The notes under the pieces: model-generated
Database searches by the model: none
Seen by the model: the letters and a program-made list of their open reading frames with translations, nothing else
Told to the model about the DNA's origin: nothing
Program-made: the position numbers and the translations under genes
Part shown: one piece after another, positions 26,261 through 35,231 of the stretch
How the letters are laid out: the number at the start of each line of letters is the position of its first letter
Position numbering within the stretch: the first letter of the stretch is position 1
NCBI GenBank assembly: GCA_002070115.1
Contig: MWCO01000033.1
Coordinates: forward strand, 1-58,891
Direction of reading: 5' to 3'
Length of the DNA stretch: 58,891 nt
From: Deltaproteobacteria bacterium ADurb.Bin207
Lineage (GTDB): Bacteria; Myxococcota_A; Polyangia; Polyangiales; Polyangiaceae

Positions 26261-27310
26261 ATGGCGAAGATTGTAGTCCTTGGCGCCGGGATGATGGGCA
26301 CGGCCCTATGCACGCCGATAGCAGATGCCGGGCACGACGTTCGGCTGGTGGGGACGATGCTGGATACGGCGTGGGTAGAGGCAATGAAGCGGGATCGTAT
26401 TCACCCGAAGGTGGGAGTGCCTTTGCCCGATGCGGTCCGCGTATATGATCTGACGGAATTGGATGCGGCCCTGCAAGGGGTGTCGATGGTGGGCGTGGGC
26501 GTGAGTTCGTCGGGAGTGCGTTGGGCGGCGGAGGTGTTGGGCAGCCGCATATTGCCAGAAATTCCTGTGATCGCCGTGACAAAAGGGCTGGAGCAAGGCG
26601 AGGCTGGGGAGCTACGGGTTTTGCCCGACGTTTTCCGCGAAGCACTGCCGGAAGCGAAACGAGGCATGCAGCCCTGTGCCATCGCGGGACCGTGTATTGC
26701 TGGTGAACTGGCGCGTCGAGTTCCCACGGCGGTCGTATTTACCGGAAGGGATAGGGCGGCTCTCGAGCAATTCGCGACGGCTTTTTCGACACCGTATTAT
26801 CATATTCGCGTCTCGACGGATGTGGTGGCGGTGGAGGTATGCGCGGCGTTGAAAAACGCCTATGCGATGGCGGTGGGGATTGGAGCGGGCGTTCATGAGC
26901 GGATGGGGGGAAGGGCATCGCCGGTGGCCCATCACAACTACGAAGCGGCGGTATTTGCGCAGGCGTGTATCGAAATGGGTCAGTTATTGCGCATGCTTGG
27001 TGAAAACACAGACCATGTGGCTCATTTGGCAGGGGCGGGGGATATGCTGGTGACGACCAGCGGAGGTCGTTCGAGCCGGTTGGGGCGCTGGCTTGGGCTT
27101 GGGTATAGTTTTGAGCAGGCCCGTGAGAAAATGAAGGGGGAAACGCTGGAAAGCGCCGAACTCGTGCGTGTGTTGGGCTCTGCCCTTGCTGGGCTCGTGG
27201 CGCGGGGCAAGTTGAAAGAGGGTTCGTTGCCGCTCATGGCACATCTTTTTGAGGTCATAGTCGGGGGGAAAACCGTGGATATGCCGTTTCACCTATTTTT
27301 TCGCTCGTAG
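26261..27310 (+). CDS. gpsA: NAD(P)-dependent glycerol-3-phosphate dehydrogenase-like protein
   Basis: Reduces dihydroxyacetone phosphate to sn-glycerol-3-phosphate for phospholipid synthesis if it is true GpsA. The Rossmann motif GAGMMG is at residues 8-13. VTKGLE, the IAGPCIAGELARRVPT segment, CAALKNAYAMAVGIGAG (with the family's Lys and Asn) and AGAGDMLVTTSGGRSSRLG are GpsA-type signatures. The length of 349 residues is usual. The canonical GxWGTA start is altered to MMGTALC, so this may be a paralogue with a related substrate. It follows the CHAP gene after 39 bases and is convergent with the HD gene; a hairpin lies between them. Confidence 0.85.
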   Translation: MAKIVVLGAGMMGTALCTPIADAGHDVRLVGTMLDTAWVEAMKRDRIHPKVGVPLPDAVRVYDLTELDAALQGVSMVGVGVSSSGVRWAAEVLGSRILPEIPVIAVTKGLEQGEAGELRVLPDVFREALPEAKRGMQPCAIAGPCIAGELARRVPTAVVFTGRDRAALEQFATAFSTPYYHIRVSTDVVAVEVCAALKNAYAMAVGIGAGVHERMGGRASPVAHHNYEAAVFAQACIEMGQLLRMLGENTDHVAHLAGAGDMLVTTSGGRSSRLGRWLGLGYSFEQAREKMKGETLESAELVRVLGSALAGLVARGKLKEGSLPLMAHLFEVIVGGKTVDMPFHLFFRS

Positions 27311-27339
27311 CTGGTCCACCGGGGGTTCGAGGGAATGAA

Positions 27340-27383
27340 GGGAAAACGATGAAGGCACGGAATCGAGAACCATCCCTTTTCCC
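27340..27383 (+). terminator. Hairpin between convergent gpsA and HD genes
   Basis: GGGAAAACGATG (27340-27351) pairs with CATCCCTTTTCCC (27371-27383), with one bulge or mismatch and a loop of 19 bases. It lies in the gap between two convergent genes and could end transcription from both sides, although neither side has a long T-run. Confidence 0.4.
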
Positions 27384-27440
27384 CTCGCGCCTCGTCTCTT
27401 CGCTATGACCCATTGTCCCACACCAGCCGCGCCACCGGCG

Positions 27441-28328
27441 TTACCCTATCGGTTCACCAAGCACCTTCCGCTCCGACTCGAATAACCGTACCCCCGCACT
27501 GCTTTTCTCCAATTGCACCCGCGCCTGCCGCAACAATTGCCCCACCCGCTCGGTCGATGGCAAATACGGTTCGAGCTTCGCCATCATTTCTTGCTCAAGC
27601 ACGAGACGAGCCGTGGCGGCAAATTGGAAATCCCACGCCCACGCTACCGATACGACAACGAAATCCATGAGCGTTCGCATTTTGGCATAACTGCCTCGAC
27701 CGGTTTCTTGAATTTCTTCGATTAATTCATCACTTACGTATGGTTCGCCAGATAGTTGGGGCTGGGCTTCCTGCAGGGTGCCGTCCATCAGCATCCGATG
27801 CGTCAGGTCCAGAATATCAAGTTTATCCGCATCGCGAACCAGATGGCATAACGGAAGGCTATCTTGGTCTATCGAAGCGGGAAGTTCCCTCTTGTTGTGA
27901 TGGCCGATGGCGTCGAGCAAACGTCGTTGATGCGCATCGGGCAGCGTTTCGAGCCATGAGCTGCCTTGTACGACCTCGCGGGAGCGCTGGGCATGGTCGA
28001 TGGAAAGAGCGTCCTGGTAGGTGCCGTACTCCACCCATTGGGTGAATCTGCCGACATCGTGCAGCCATCCGGCTGATTCTCCGAGGCCGGTTTCCTCGGC
28101 GGACCAGCCGCTCGCCTGCGCTACGAGCCGTGCATAAGCGGCCACCCGCGCGGAATGACCGAGTTTGAATTCGAGCATGGGATGGAGCGCATCCAATTCG
28201 CGAAAGCTATCCGCATACGCAACCAACCAGCGTTTCACCCGCTGTTCGAAGGGCTCTTGCATTCGGCCATCATGGGGGTCGGGGCCGTGTTTGCGCAAGA
28301 GCGGCACGATTTTGGCGCTGAGGATCAT
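27441..28328 (-). CDS. HD-domain phosphohydrolase-like protein
   Basis: A cytosolic protein of 295 residues; the start could also be the second ATG at 28262. The HD signature is clear: His58 (GHSARVAAYA), the pair His90-Asp91 (WLHDVGRF), His112 (IDHAQRSREVV), IGHHNKRELP and the final Asp in VRDADKLDILD. This set matches the metal-dependent HD hydrolase fold used for nucleotides or cyclic dinucleotides. The C-terminal 90 residues form a helical region, with AWAWDFQFAATARL reminiscent of similar predicted phosphohydrolases. The substrate is not determined. It is divergent from the M1-like lipoprotein gene, with about 116 bases between them. Confidence 0.85.
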   Translation of the reverse strand: MILSAKIVPLLRKHGPDPHDGRMQEPFEQRVKRWLVAYADSFRELDALHPMLEFKLGHSARVAAYARLVAQASGWSAEETGLGESAGWLHDVGRFTQWVEYGTYQDALSIDHAQRSREVVQGSSWLETLPDAHQRRLLDAIGHHNKRELPASIDQDSLPLCHLVRDADKLDILDLTHRMLMDGTLQEAQPQLSGEPYVSDELIEEIQETGRGSYAKMRTLMDFVVVSVAWAWDFQFAATARLVLEQEMMAKLEPYLPSTERVGQLLRQARVQLEKSSAGVRLFESERKVLGEPIG

Positions 28329-28444
28329 GATAAGAATGGCTGTCCATTCGCGTGGAAACTACGAAAGGGCTGACAAAACCGGGCAATCCCCACGGAACAG
28401 CTCTTTCGTCCGTGCTACACTCGTGCTTCGCAAAGGAGATAGCC

Positions 28445-30412
28445 GTGTACTTTCGAACGGAAGGATACCCCCGGGCAGCGCGAAATATGCTCGCGATCGT
28501 CGTGCTGCTGGGCGTGGCCTGTAGCGCGAAGCCTTCCGCTCCCCGCTATCCCGAATCGGCCGGCCCATCGTCCTCCGAGCAAAAAAAACCAGAAATTTCG
28601 CGGGATCCCGGCCCTTCCCCCCTCGCCAGCGTGGCACCAACCGCCGAGGGATGGTTCGATCCTTCGGGGCTTCTCGTCTCCTTACGAGCCGCGGAGCGAG
28701 ATGCCACGGCGCAACGCGCCGGACTGCAGTCGCTTGCGGACCTTCCCTTGTATGATCTTCAGGTATCCATCGATCCAGGCGCGGGTACGTACGAAGTCGA
28801 ACAAGAAACCTACGTCACCAACACCTATGGCAAGGAGCTGTCCACGCTTGTTTTTCGGTTGTACGGCAATCCGAGCAGCGCGAACGCTGGGCCCACACGG
28901 GTTCGCGTGCTGCATGGGGACTGTGGGGATAGCGTCTGTCATCTGCGGCAAGAACCGCCATCCGTGGTCACCGTCTCGTTGCAAGAGGCGCTCGGGCCAG
29001 GAAAACGATTGCGAATCCGATTCAAGGTGACGGGGCTTCTCGAGCGCGTGTCGCCTTCGCAAACTGGCCTGTTGGCGCAGAGCTTGTCGGGAATTCTGGG
29101 CGGGGATGGCGGCGGACAAGAAAGCACCTATGGCACGATGTCCGTATGCGAGGGTTTCGTGTCGATGGGCGCATTTTTCCCCGTACTTGCCAGATGGGAA
29201 GGCGAGGCCTGGGAGCGAGTCGCGCCGCGCACCGTGGGGGATATCAGTTTGGATGCGCTGGCGCTTATTCGGGCCAGGGTCGATGCGCCACCGCTGGCCC
29301 GTGTGGTGACCCCAGGCTTTGCCGTGCGCAGCGTGTTGTTCAACGACAACCAGGGGCGAATTCGTCGAAGGCATGAGTTCGCGGCGGCGATGGTTCGCGA
29401 TTTCGCGATTTTTGCAGGAGAAGGGTTGGATACGGTCGAACGCCGGGCCGGAGAGGTCGTGGTGCGTTCGACCTTTCGCCCCGAGAGCCGGAAGGTGGGT
29501 GAACGCGTGGCGGAGCTGGCGGCCTCGGCGTTGGAGGTTTTCGAGCGACGATTTGGCCCCTATCCGTATAGGGTTCTCGAAGTGGTCGAAGCACCGCTGA
29601 AAGAAGGGGCGGGAGGGATGGAATATTCTGGAATGGCTGTGTTGGCAAGTATGCTCTACCGCCCTTTTGGGAAGGACGATCCTCTCGGTGGATTGCTTGG
29701 TTTGCTCGATGGAAACGATAATCCCATGGTTTCTGTTCTCGATGACACCCTGGAATTTACAACTGCGCATGAGGTGGCGCATCAATGGTGGCATGTGTTG
29801 GTCGGCAGTGATTCGTCCGCCTATCCGTTTGTGGATGAATCCCTGGCGCAATACAGCACGTTGATCTATTTCGAAGACCGTTATGGCAAAGAACGTGCGC
29901 GGCAATTGGCCGACTCGCAAGTCCGGTTGAACTACATCGGCATGCGTCTGATGGGCCAAGGGGATGGTCCAGTGATGCGACCTGCTTCCTCGTTTTCACC
30001 GCTTTCGTACGCGGGATTGGTATATGGCAAAGGGCCATTTTTTTATCGAGAAGCGCGAAAAACCATGGGAGATGAAGCGTTTTTCAGCGCGTTGCGCCGT
30101 TACGCCGACGATCACCGTTTTCGGATGGCATCTTCGAAAGGGCCGATGCCCTACTTGACGCAACACGGAAGGGAAGTATCGCGTCTATCGCAACGTTGGT
30201 TGGAGCAAACGCATGGGGATACGGACCTGGGGCCGGTGACCGTGCAAGCGGTGCTCGAAGCGGTGTTGGGCAAGCAAGCGGCCGCCATGACGCCCGCGAT
30301 CGAGCAGTTGCTGCGTACGTTGGGTACTTCGTCGCCAGACCAATCCGGGCCTTCGCCCAAAGATTCACTTCAGATGCTGCAGCAACTCGAAAGGATGCTC
30401 GATTCGTTTTGA
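28445..30412 (+). CDS. M1-like zinc metallopeptidase lipoprotein
   Basis: The GTG at 28445 is chosen because AAAGGAGAT lies 4 bases before it and because it produces a clean lipobox (Leu-Gly-Val-Ala-Cys, Cys26); an ATG at 28352 is in frame but would hide the signal. The mature protein has a beta-rich N-terminal half and a gluzincin core: GGMEYSGMAV stands for the GxMEN-type substrate motif, HEVAHQWW holds His442, Glu443 and His446, and the third ligand Glu465 is in FVDESLAQY (HExxH-x18-E). The C-terminal part is helical. It is an outer-membrane- or periplasm-anchored peptidase, probably an aminopeptidase. It stands alone. Confidence 0.88.
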   Translation: MYFRTEGYPRAARNMLAIVVLLGVACSAKPSAPRYPESAGPSSSEQKKPEISRDPGPSPLASVAPTAEGWFDPSGLLVSLRAAERDATAQRAGLQSLADLPLYDLQVSIDPGAGTYEVEQETYVTNTYGKELSTLVFRLYGNPSSANAGPTRVRVLHGDCGDSVCHLRQEPPSVVTVSLQEALGPGKRLRIRFKVTGLLERVSPSQTGLLAQSLSGILGGDGGGQESTYGTMSVCEGFVSMGAFFPVLARWEGEAWERVAPRTVGDISLDALALIRARVDAPPLARVVTPGFAVRSVLFNDNQGRIRRRHEFAAAMVRDFAIFAGEGLDTVERRAGEVVVRSTFRPESRKVGERVAELAASALEVFERRFGPYPYRVLEVVEAPLKEGAGGMEYSGMAVLASMLYRPFGKDDPLGGLLGLLDGNDNPMVSVLDDTLEFTTAHEVAHQWWHVLVGSDSSAYPFVDESLAQYSTLIYFEDRYGKERARQLADSQVRLNYIGMRLMGQGDGPVMRPASSFSPLSYAGLVYGKGPFFYREARKTMGDEAFFSALRRYADDHRFRMASSKGPMPYLTQHGREVSRLSQRWLEQTHGDTDLGPVTVQAVLEAVLGKQAAAMTPAIEQLLRTLGTSSPDQSGPSPKDSLQMLQQLERMLDSF

Positions 30413-30545
30413 ACGATACTCTTTCGGTCTTGCGCGTGAGTGCTAGGCATTTTTTGTGGCTTCGAGCGATCGGCGCGCGCGGGTCTTGCAAACCTTGCTT
30501 GCTCATGCTTGGTTTGGGTTCTCTTTTTCCTCGAGGAGATGAAAC

Positions 30546-31037
30546 TTGAGCTGTCCCTGCGGGCGAGGCCCCTCCCTTTCGGAATGCTGCGGCCCTTATC
30601 TGAAGGGTATCAAAAAACCGATCACGGCCGAGGATCTCATGCGTTCGCGATATGCGGCGTATGTGGTGCAGGACATCGATTACATCATCAAAACGCACGC
30701 ACCGGAAACCGTACATACGGTCGACCGGGAGGATGCTACCGCGTGGTCGCAGAATGCCGATTGGCTTGGGCTCGATGTTCTCCGCACCGAACGAGGGGAA
30801 AAAGACGATGAAGAGGGGATCGTCGAGTTTGTGGCGCGGTACGAACTCGATGGAGATTTGCATACGCACCACGAGCGGTCCCGATTCCGACGAATCGATG
30901 GGACTTGGTTTTATGTCGAGGGGGAAATGGTCAAGCCGGAACCGATGGTTCGAACGGGTCCGAAAGTAGGCAGAAACGATCCTTGTCCCTGCGGCAGTGG
31001 CAAGAAGTACAAAAAATGCTGTGGAAAGGTGGCGTGA
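30546..31037 (+). CDS. ychJ: YchJ-like SEC-C motif protein
   Basis: Start codon TTG at 30546, 5 bases after GAGGAGATGAAAC. The protein (163 residues) is full-length YchJ-like: an N-terminal zinc motif [16 protein letters not shown], the SNTF2-like middle with [18 protein letters not shown] and [15 protein letters not shown], and the C-terminal SEC-C motif [21 protein letters not shown] binds zinc and is shared with SecA. The molecular job of YchJ proteins is not firmly known, and here the neighbours (a metallopeptidase upstream, pgm downstream) give no further clue. Confidence 0.93.
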   Translation: MSCPCGRGPSLSECCGPYLKGIKKPITAEDLMRSRYAAYVVQDIDYIIKTHAPETVHTVDREDATAWSQNADWLGLDVLRTERGEKDDEEGIVEFVARYELDGDLHTHHERSRFRRIDGTWFYVEGEMVKPEPMVRTGPKVGRNDPCPCGSGKKYKKCCGKVA

Positions 31038-31115
31038 GATTTCCGCCTCTGCTTGCGGCTGCCTTTATCAATCTCGTTTGGTAAATAAGATCCTTCTGAC
31101 CACGGAGGTCGATTT

Positions 31116-32762
31116 ATGGCCCTTCATGAGCTTGCCGGCAAACCGGCTCCTCGCGAATTGCTCGTCCACGTTCCTCGCCTCGTCACGGCGTTTTATACCC
31201 ATCGTCCCGATCCCAACGAGCCCTCTCATCGGGTCAGTTTCGGTACTTCCGGCCATCGCGGCTCGTCGCTCGACCACAGTTTCAACGAGCACCATATCCT
31301 CGCCATCGTGCAAGCCATCTGCGAATACCGGGCGTCGGAAGGCATCACCGGTCCGCTGTACCTGGGCATGGATACGCACGCGTTGTCGGAGCCCGCACAA
31401 GCGGTGGCGATCGAGGTGCTAGCGGCCAACGGGGTCGACACGCGCATCACGAAGGAATTCACCCCAACTCCCGTGATTTCCCATGCCATCCTCACCTACA
31501 ACGCGGCAAAAACGCAGGGGCTTGCGGATGGCATCGTGATCACGCCTTCGCACAATCCGCCTGCCGATGGTGGTATCAAGTACAATCCGCCGGAAGGCGG
31601 ACCCGCGGATACGAAAACCACCAGCCTCATCCAACAGCGTGCCAATCAGATCCTCGAGCAAGGATTGTCCGCTGTCCAACGAATCCCTTATGAACGCGCG
31701 TTGCGCTGCGCGTGCATTCGAGAGCATGATTATATCGCCGGGTATGTCGGCGACCTGGATCGGGTCATCGACATGCAGGCCATCGCGCAAGCGGGCTTGA
31801 ACATCGGGGTCGATCCGCTGGGTGGCTCAGGCATCCATTATTGGGATCCCATTGCAGACCGCTACGGGTTGAAACTCGAAGTGGTCAATCGCGTGGTCGA
31901 TCCGACCTTTTCTTTCATGACCGTCGACAAAGACGGCAAAATCCGGATGGATTGTTCTTCCCCCTACGCGATGGCGGGGCTCATCGAACACAAGGATCGA
32001 TTCGACATCGCCTTTGGCAATGACCCGGACTTCGACCGGCACGGCATTGTCACCCGCACGAGCGGACTGTTGAACCCCAACCATTATCTTGCGGTCGCGA
32101 TTCATTATCTATTTCGGAATCGTCCGTCGTGGAAGCCGGAGGCGGCGATTGGCAAAACGCTCGTTTCCAGTTCGATGATCGACCGGGTGGCCGTGAGTTT
32201 GGGCAGAACGCTGTCGGAGGTTCCCGTGGGCTTCAAGTGGTTCGTGCAAGGGCTCATCACGGGGCAATACGGTTTTGGGGGTGAGGAGAGCGCGGGGGCG
32301 TCATTTTTGCGCAAAGACGGGACCGTGTGGACGACCGATAAGGATGGGATTTTATTGGATTTATTGGCGGCCGAGATCACGGCGCGGGAGGGCAAGGATC
32401 CCGGTGCGTTGTATCGGGAGTTGGAAGCGAAGCATGGCAGTCCGGTGTATGAGCGCATGGACGCGCCAGCGACGCCATCGCAGAAACAGGCTCTTGCCAA
32501 GCTTTCCCCTGAACAAGTGCGGGCCGAGACGTTGGCGGGCGAGGCCATCATCGCCAGGCTCACGAAAGCTCCGGGCAACGATGCTTCGATTGGCGGATTG
32601 AAGGTGGTGACGGCCAATGGTTGGTTTGCGGCCCGGCCCTCGGGCACCGAGGATATTTACAAAATATATGCGGAAAGCTTCCTCGGCACGGGCCATTTGC
32701 ACGAGATTCAACAGCAGGCGCAACAGATCGTTCACGACGCTTTCCAAGTGGCAGGGGTGTGA
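31116..32762 (+). CDS. pgm: Phosphoglucomutase (alpha-D-glucose phosphate-specific)
   Basis: Interconverts glucose-1-phosphate and glucose-6-phosphate. The start follows a strong GGAGGTCG. Motifs: GTSGHRG in the N-terminal domain, [16 protein letters not shown] with the phosphoserine, DPDFDRHG for Mg2+, [15 protein letters not shown] for sugar binding, and [15 protein letters not shown] at the C-terminus. The length (548 residues) is the usual size for this class. A copy of its last 20 codons ([21 protein letters not shown] in the copy, [21 protein letters not shown] in pgm) reappears at 34090-34152 as part of a tandem duplication, so the 3' end of this gene was a duplication endpoint. The gene itself is intact. 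Confidence 0.97.
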   Translation: MALHELAGKPAPRELLVHVPRLVTAFYTHRPDPNEPSHRVSFGTSGHRGSSLDHSFNEHHILAIVQAICEYRASEGITGPLYLGMDTHALSEPAQAVAIEVLAANGVDTRITKEFTPTPVISHAILTYNAAKTQGLADGIVITPSHNPPADGGIKYNPPEGGPADTKTTSLIQQRANQILEQGLSAVQRIPYERALRCACIREHDYIAGYVGDLDRVIDMQAIAQAGLNIGVDPLGGSGIHYWDPIADRYGLKLEVVNRVVDPTFSFMTVDKDGKIRMDCSSPYAMAGLIEHKDRFDIAFGNDPDFDRHGIVTRTSGLLNPNHYLAVAIHYLFRNRPSWKPEAAIGKTLVSSSMIDRVAVSLGRTLSEVPVGFKWFVQGLITGQYGFGGEESAGASFLRKDGTVWTTDKDGILLDLLAAEITAREGKDPGALYRELEAKHGSPVYERMDAPATPSQKQALAKLSPEQVRAETLAGEAIIARLTKAPGNDASIGGLKVVTANGWFAARPSGTEDIYKIYAESFLGTGHLHEIQQQAQQIVHDAFQVAGV

Positions 32763-33322
32763 TAACGCTACAAACCCCTCGCGTTCCCACGTCACACTAT
32801 CCGTTTCCGGATACTCGTCCTTGTCGATGGCCAAACGCGCGGCGCAGGCGACAGGGGGCGAGACTCGATAACCCCGCGAGGCCCTCGCGGGACTGCAAGA
32901 CAGCTCATGCATCCATCATCGCTATCGAATCATTACCCGGGTAACCTTCATGATTCTGCCGTTCGGCCTTCGCATCCGGGGGATAGCAACGGCCACATCG
33001 ACATTAAATCCAATAAATTCAAATCGTTAACTTGATTTCCCTGGGTTGACGATTCCTTGGAAGGGTCCTGTTGCCGTGCTTGAAGGATTCGTGGTCGTCA
33101 TTTTGTCCCCATCCTGACCCAATGTTTTGTCGTCATAAATTAAGCAGACCACCTTTGCAGCGCCTTGCGGTTGTCTTATGACCGCCCTAGTTTCACTCGC
33201 TGTCGGGAATTTGCCCCTCCCTTGTCGGTATTGCAATTCGGAGGAAAACGCTTTTGGGGGAGGAAGGGATATTCGTGACGGTGCGTATCAGGAAATACCT
33301 TAACAACGAAGGGAATATTTCA
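32763..33322. other. Unit A intergenic region upstream of the first Gly-rich lipoprotein
   Basis: 560 bases without a supported gene. It is one half of the duplicated unit and aligns with 34153-34712. It contains a palindrome (32873-32891), conserved GGGTCCTGTTGCCGTG-type and TTTTGTCCCCATCC sequences shared with unit B, and a conserved AGGAAGGGATATTCGTG block shortly before the lipoprotein start. These conserved islands are candidates for promoter or regulatory elements. A frame starting at 33254 is in phase with the lipoprotein but adds no signal. Confidence 0.5.
32873..32891. repeat. Palindrome downstream of pgm (unit A)
   Basis: CCCGCGAGG, one C, then CCTCGCGGG: a perfect inverted repeat with a single-base centre. 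Its counterpart in unit B lies at 34278-34292 and is shorter by two pairs. It is conserved between copies that otherwise diverge, which hints at function; without a T-run it is not a standard terminator. Confidence 0.55.
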
Positions 33323-33829
33323 ATGAAAAAGATGATCGTGATCGGTTTGATGGGGATGCTGGCTTCCATGGCCTGGGCTTGTTCCGACGATAAGGACGAT
33401 GATAATAATAACGGTGGCGGCGGCGGAGGCACCAACACCGGAGGCGGCAGCAACGTGGGTGGCGGCAGCAACGTAGGTGGTGGTACTGCCGAAGGCGGCT
33501 CCGGAGGCGGCAGCAACGTAGGCGGTGGTACTGCCGAAGGCGGCTCCGGAGGCGGCAGCAACGTGGGCGGTGGTACTGCCGAAGGCGGCACCGGAGGCGG
33601 CGGCAGTGGCAACAATTGCGATAGCTGCATGGAATCAAAATGCGGCAACGAGATCAGCGCATGCGAAAACGATGCGCAATGCACCGGCCTCCTGTCCTGC
33701 TTCGATAACTGCGAGGACATGGACTGCATGGAGAAGTGCGTCAATGACAATCCTAGCGGAGCTGCCCTGTTGAAAAATGTTTTCGATTGCATGGATAAGA
33801 ACTGTCAGGCCGAATGCGCGGATGAGTGA
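33323..33829 (+). CDS. Gly-rich repeat lipoprotein, copy A
   Basis: The start at 33323 is shared in position and context with copy B and gives MKKMIVIGLMGMLASM followed by a lipobox (Ala-Trp-Ala-Cys, Cys20). After an Asp-rich stretch there is a Gly/Ser/Asn-rich region built of three 15-residue repeats (GGGSNVGGGTAEGGS) coded by a 45-bp minisatellite (about 33460-33597). The C-terminal 70 residues have about ten Cys and many acidic residues (CDSCMESKCGNEISACEND and onwards), probably disulfide-bonded. The total is 168 residues. It is a surface lipoprotein with a repeat stalk carrying a small Cys-rich head; no function is known. It is the upstream member of a duplicated pair. Confidence 0.85.
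   Translation: MKKMIVIGLMGMLASMAWACSDDKDDDNNNGGGGGGTNTGGGSNVGGGSNVGGGTAEGGSGGGSNVGGGTAEGGSGGGSNVGGGTAEGGTGGGGSGNNCDSCMESKCGNEISACENDAQCTGLLSCFDNCEDMDCMEKCVNDNPSGAALLKNVFDCMDKNCQAECADE
33460..33597 (+). repeat. 45-bp coding minisatellite in copy A
   Basis: Three repeats of 45 bp; the string TGGTACTGCC recurs at 33481, 33526 and 33571, exactly 45 bases apart. Each encodes a 15-residue Gly/Ser/Asn/Thr/Glu repeat. Copy B carries a different 42-bp repeat at the same protein position. Confidence 0.9.
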
Positions 33830-34014
33830 CAGGCCTCCCCTTCATCTTTCTTGAGCGCGAACCACCATACAGCGCTCGCTTTTCTCAGTATTTGCCTCAT
33901 CCAATTGCTGACCGCCCCTGATGGCTCGACTGTCCAAGCCCACGCCATCATCAATCTCCACATGGTCCTCTCCCACGAGCAGCGCTCGGATTTTCGGATA
34001 GCCGACCCGTGCCG
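33830..34014. other. Unit A spacer before the chimeric ORF
   Basis: Holds the 3' flank of the first lipoprotein gene and corresponds in part to 35232-35400 of unit B, with CCCCTGATGGCTCGA shared. In unit A the RING-type ATG follows directly at 34015; in unit B about 280 extra bases lie before the real RING gene. No gene is supported here. Confidence 0.45.
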
Positions 34015-34152
34015 ATGACCAACGCCGTTCGTAACCTTCTGCTCACACAGCGCGGTATCGTCTTCGTATCCTCGCACGGCCCGCGTTTGCGCGAAATTCA
34101 ACAGCAGGCGCAACAGATCGTGCAGGATGCTTTCCAAACGGCCGGGGCGTGA
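34015..34152 (+). pseudogene. Chimeric 45-codon ORF: RING-gene start fused to pgm end
   Basis: An open frame from ATG at 34015 to TGA at 34150-34152. Its first 25 codons copy the beginning of the RING/TerD gene (MTNAVRNLLLTQRGIVF against MTNTVRSLLLTRRGIVF in the intact gene). Its last 20 codons copy the end of pgm ([14 protein letters not shown]). The crossover lies around 34088, where both parents share the short sequence TTGCNCGA or a close relative. The reading frame is kept across the join, so a 45-residue peptide could be made, but a function is not implied. I annotate it as a duplication remnant. Confidence 0.85.
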
Positions 34153-34712
34153 TAACGCCACAAACTCCTCACTTACCCATCTCATTTTATCCGTATCCGG
34201 ATATTCATCATCGCCGATTACGAGGCACGCGGCAGAGATGTCGTGATGCAAGGCTCGAGTGCAAGGCTCGATTATCACGCGAGGCCCTCGCGGAACTGCA
34301 AGACAGCTCATGCATCCATCAACGCGATTCCATGGTTCCCCGGACAACCCTCATGGCTCCTGACACGGCCCAGGCATCCAAAAGAAGTCAACGCTTCGCA
34401 CCGGTATTAAACTCAATAATTTCCCATAGTTAAGACAATTTCCCTGGATGGAGGGTTCCTTGAATGGGTCCTGTCCCCATGGCTTTTCGATTCGCGGTAG
34501 CCATCTTGTCCCCATCCCGATCCGGTGCATTGTCGTTTGAACAATGCTTTCCACCTTTGCATCACCTCCCCGTTGTCCAATGGTTTTTCGTTTCACTCGC
34601 CGCCGGGCATTTGCTCATCGGTCATTCAATTCGGAAATAACTCTTGGGGAGGAAAGGATATTCGTGTCGGTGCGTATCAGCATATACCACTTATAGTACG
34701 AGGGATATTTCG
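34153..34712. other. Unit B intergenic region upstream of the second Gly-rich lipoprotein
   Basis: 560 bases aligning with 32763-33322. It retains the shortened palindrome at 34278-34292, CCATCTTGTCCCCATCCCG and a GGAGGAAAGGATATTCGTG block near the lipoprotein start. No gene is supported. Confidence 0.5.
34278..34292. repeat. Palindrome in unit B, counterpart of 32873-32891
   Basis: CGCGAGG, C, CCTCGCG; the outer pairs of the unit A palindrome have been lost here, but the core is kept. Confidence 0.5.
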
Positions 34713-35231
34713 ATGAAAAAATTGATCTTGGTCGGTTTGATGGGAGTGCTGGCGTCGACGGTTTGGGCTTGTTCCGACGATAGCGACGATAGCAAGGATG
34801 GCAGCGGCGGAGCCACCAACACGGGAGGCGGCAGCAACGTCGGTGGCGGTTCCAACGAAGGCGGCAGCGGCGGCAGCAACGTCGGTGGCGGTTCCAACGA
34901 AGGCGGCAGCGGCGGCAGCAACGTCGGTGGCGGTTCCAACGAGGGCGGTAGCGGCGGCAGTAACGTCGGTGGCAGCTCTAACGAAGGCGGTAGCGGTGGT
35001 GCCAGTACCGATGATTGCGAGAGCTGCCAGATGGCCGAATGCGCCAGCGAAGTCAATGCTTGCCTAGCGAGTCAGCAATGCCAAGACTTTGTGAAATGCA
35101 ACAGCGCTTGCACGGACAATGATTGCCGGAACGCTTGTTTGAATGAGTATCCGGATGGAGCAGAGCTGTGGGTTAACGGGGTACAATGCACACTTGACAA
35201 GTGTAAGGAACCTTGCGGGTTCAGTAGTTGA
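34713..35231 (+). CDS. Gly-rich repeat lipoprotein, copy B
   Basis: A paralogue of 33323-33829 created by the tandem duplication. MKKLILVGLMGVLASTVWAC gives a lipobox Cys20. An acidic stretch and then a Gly/Ser/Asn-rich stalk follow, built of 14-residue repeats (GGGSNEGGSGGSNV) encoded by a 42-bp minisatellite (about 34841-35008, four copies). The Cys-rich head (about 75 residues, starting DDCESCQMAECASEVNAC) aligns with that of copy A but differs at many sites. The total is 172 residues. It is likely a surface lipoprotein. The two heads keep most Cys positions, so both copies are probably functional rather than decaying. Confidence 0.85.
   Translation: MKKLILVGLMGVLASTVWACSDDSDDSKDGSGGATNTGGGSNVGGGSNEGGSGGSNVGGGSNEGGSGGSNVGGGSNEGGSGGSNVGGSSNEGGSGGASTDDCESCQMAECASEVNACLASQQCQDFVKCNSACTDNDCRNACLNEYPDGAELWVNGVQCTLDKCKEPCGFSS
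34841..35008 (+). repeat. 42-bp coding minisatellite in copy B
   Basis: CGGTGGCGGT or CGGTGGCAGC recurs at 34841, 34883, 34925 and 34967, exactly 42 bases apart. It encodes a 14-residue repeat. The period differs from the 45-bp repeat of copy A, so the repeat tracts evolved independently after the duplication. Confidence 0.9.

Noticed and set aside
28682..29959. A 425-codon minus-strand frame opposite the M1-like peptidase gene
   Set aside because: The plus strand encodes HEVAHQWW and a lipoprotein signal in a continuous reading frame. The minus-strand product has no domain and is a by-product of GC-rich codon use.
33460..35008. Direct repeats of 42 and 45 bp suggestive of a CRISPR-like array
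   Set aside because: The repeats are contiguous with no unique spacers, lie inside reading frames and encode Gly/Ser/Asn repeats, so they are coding minisatellites.
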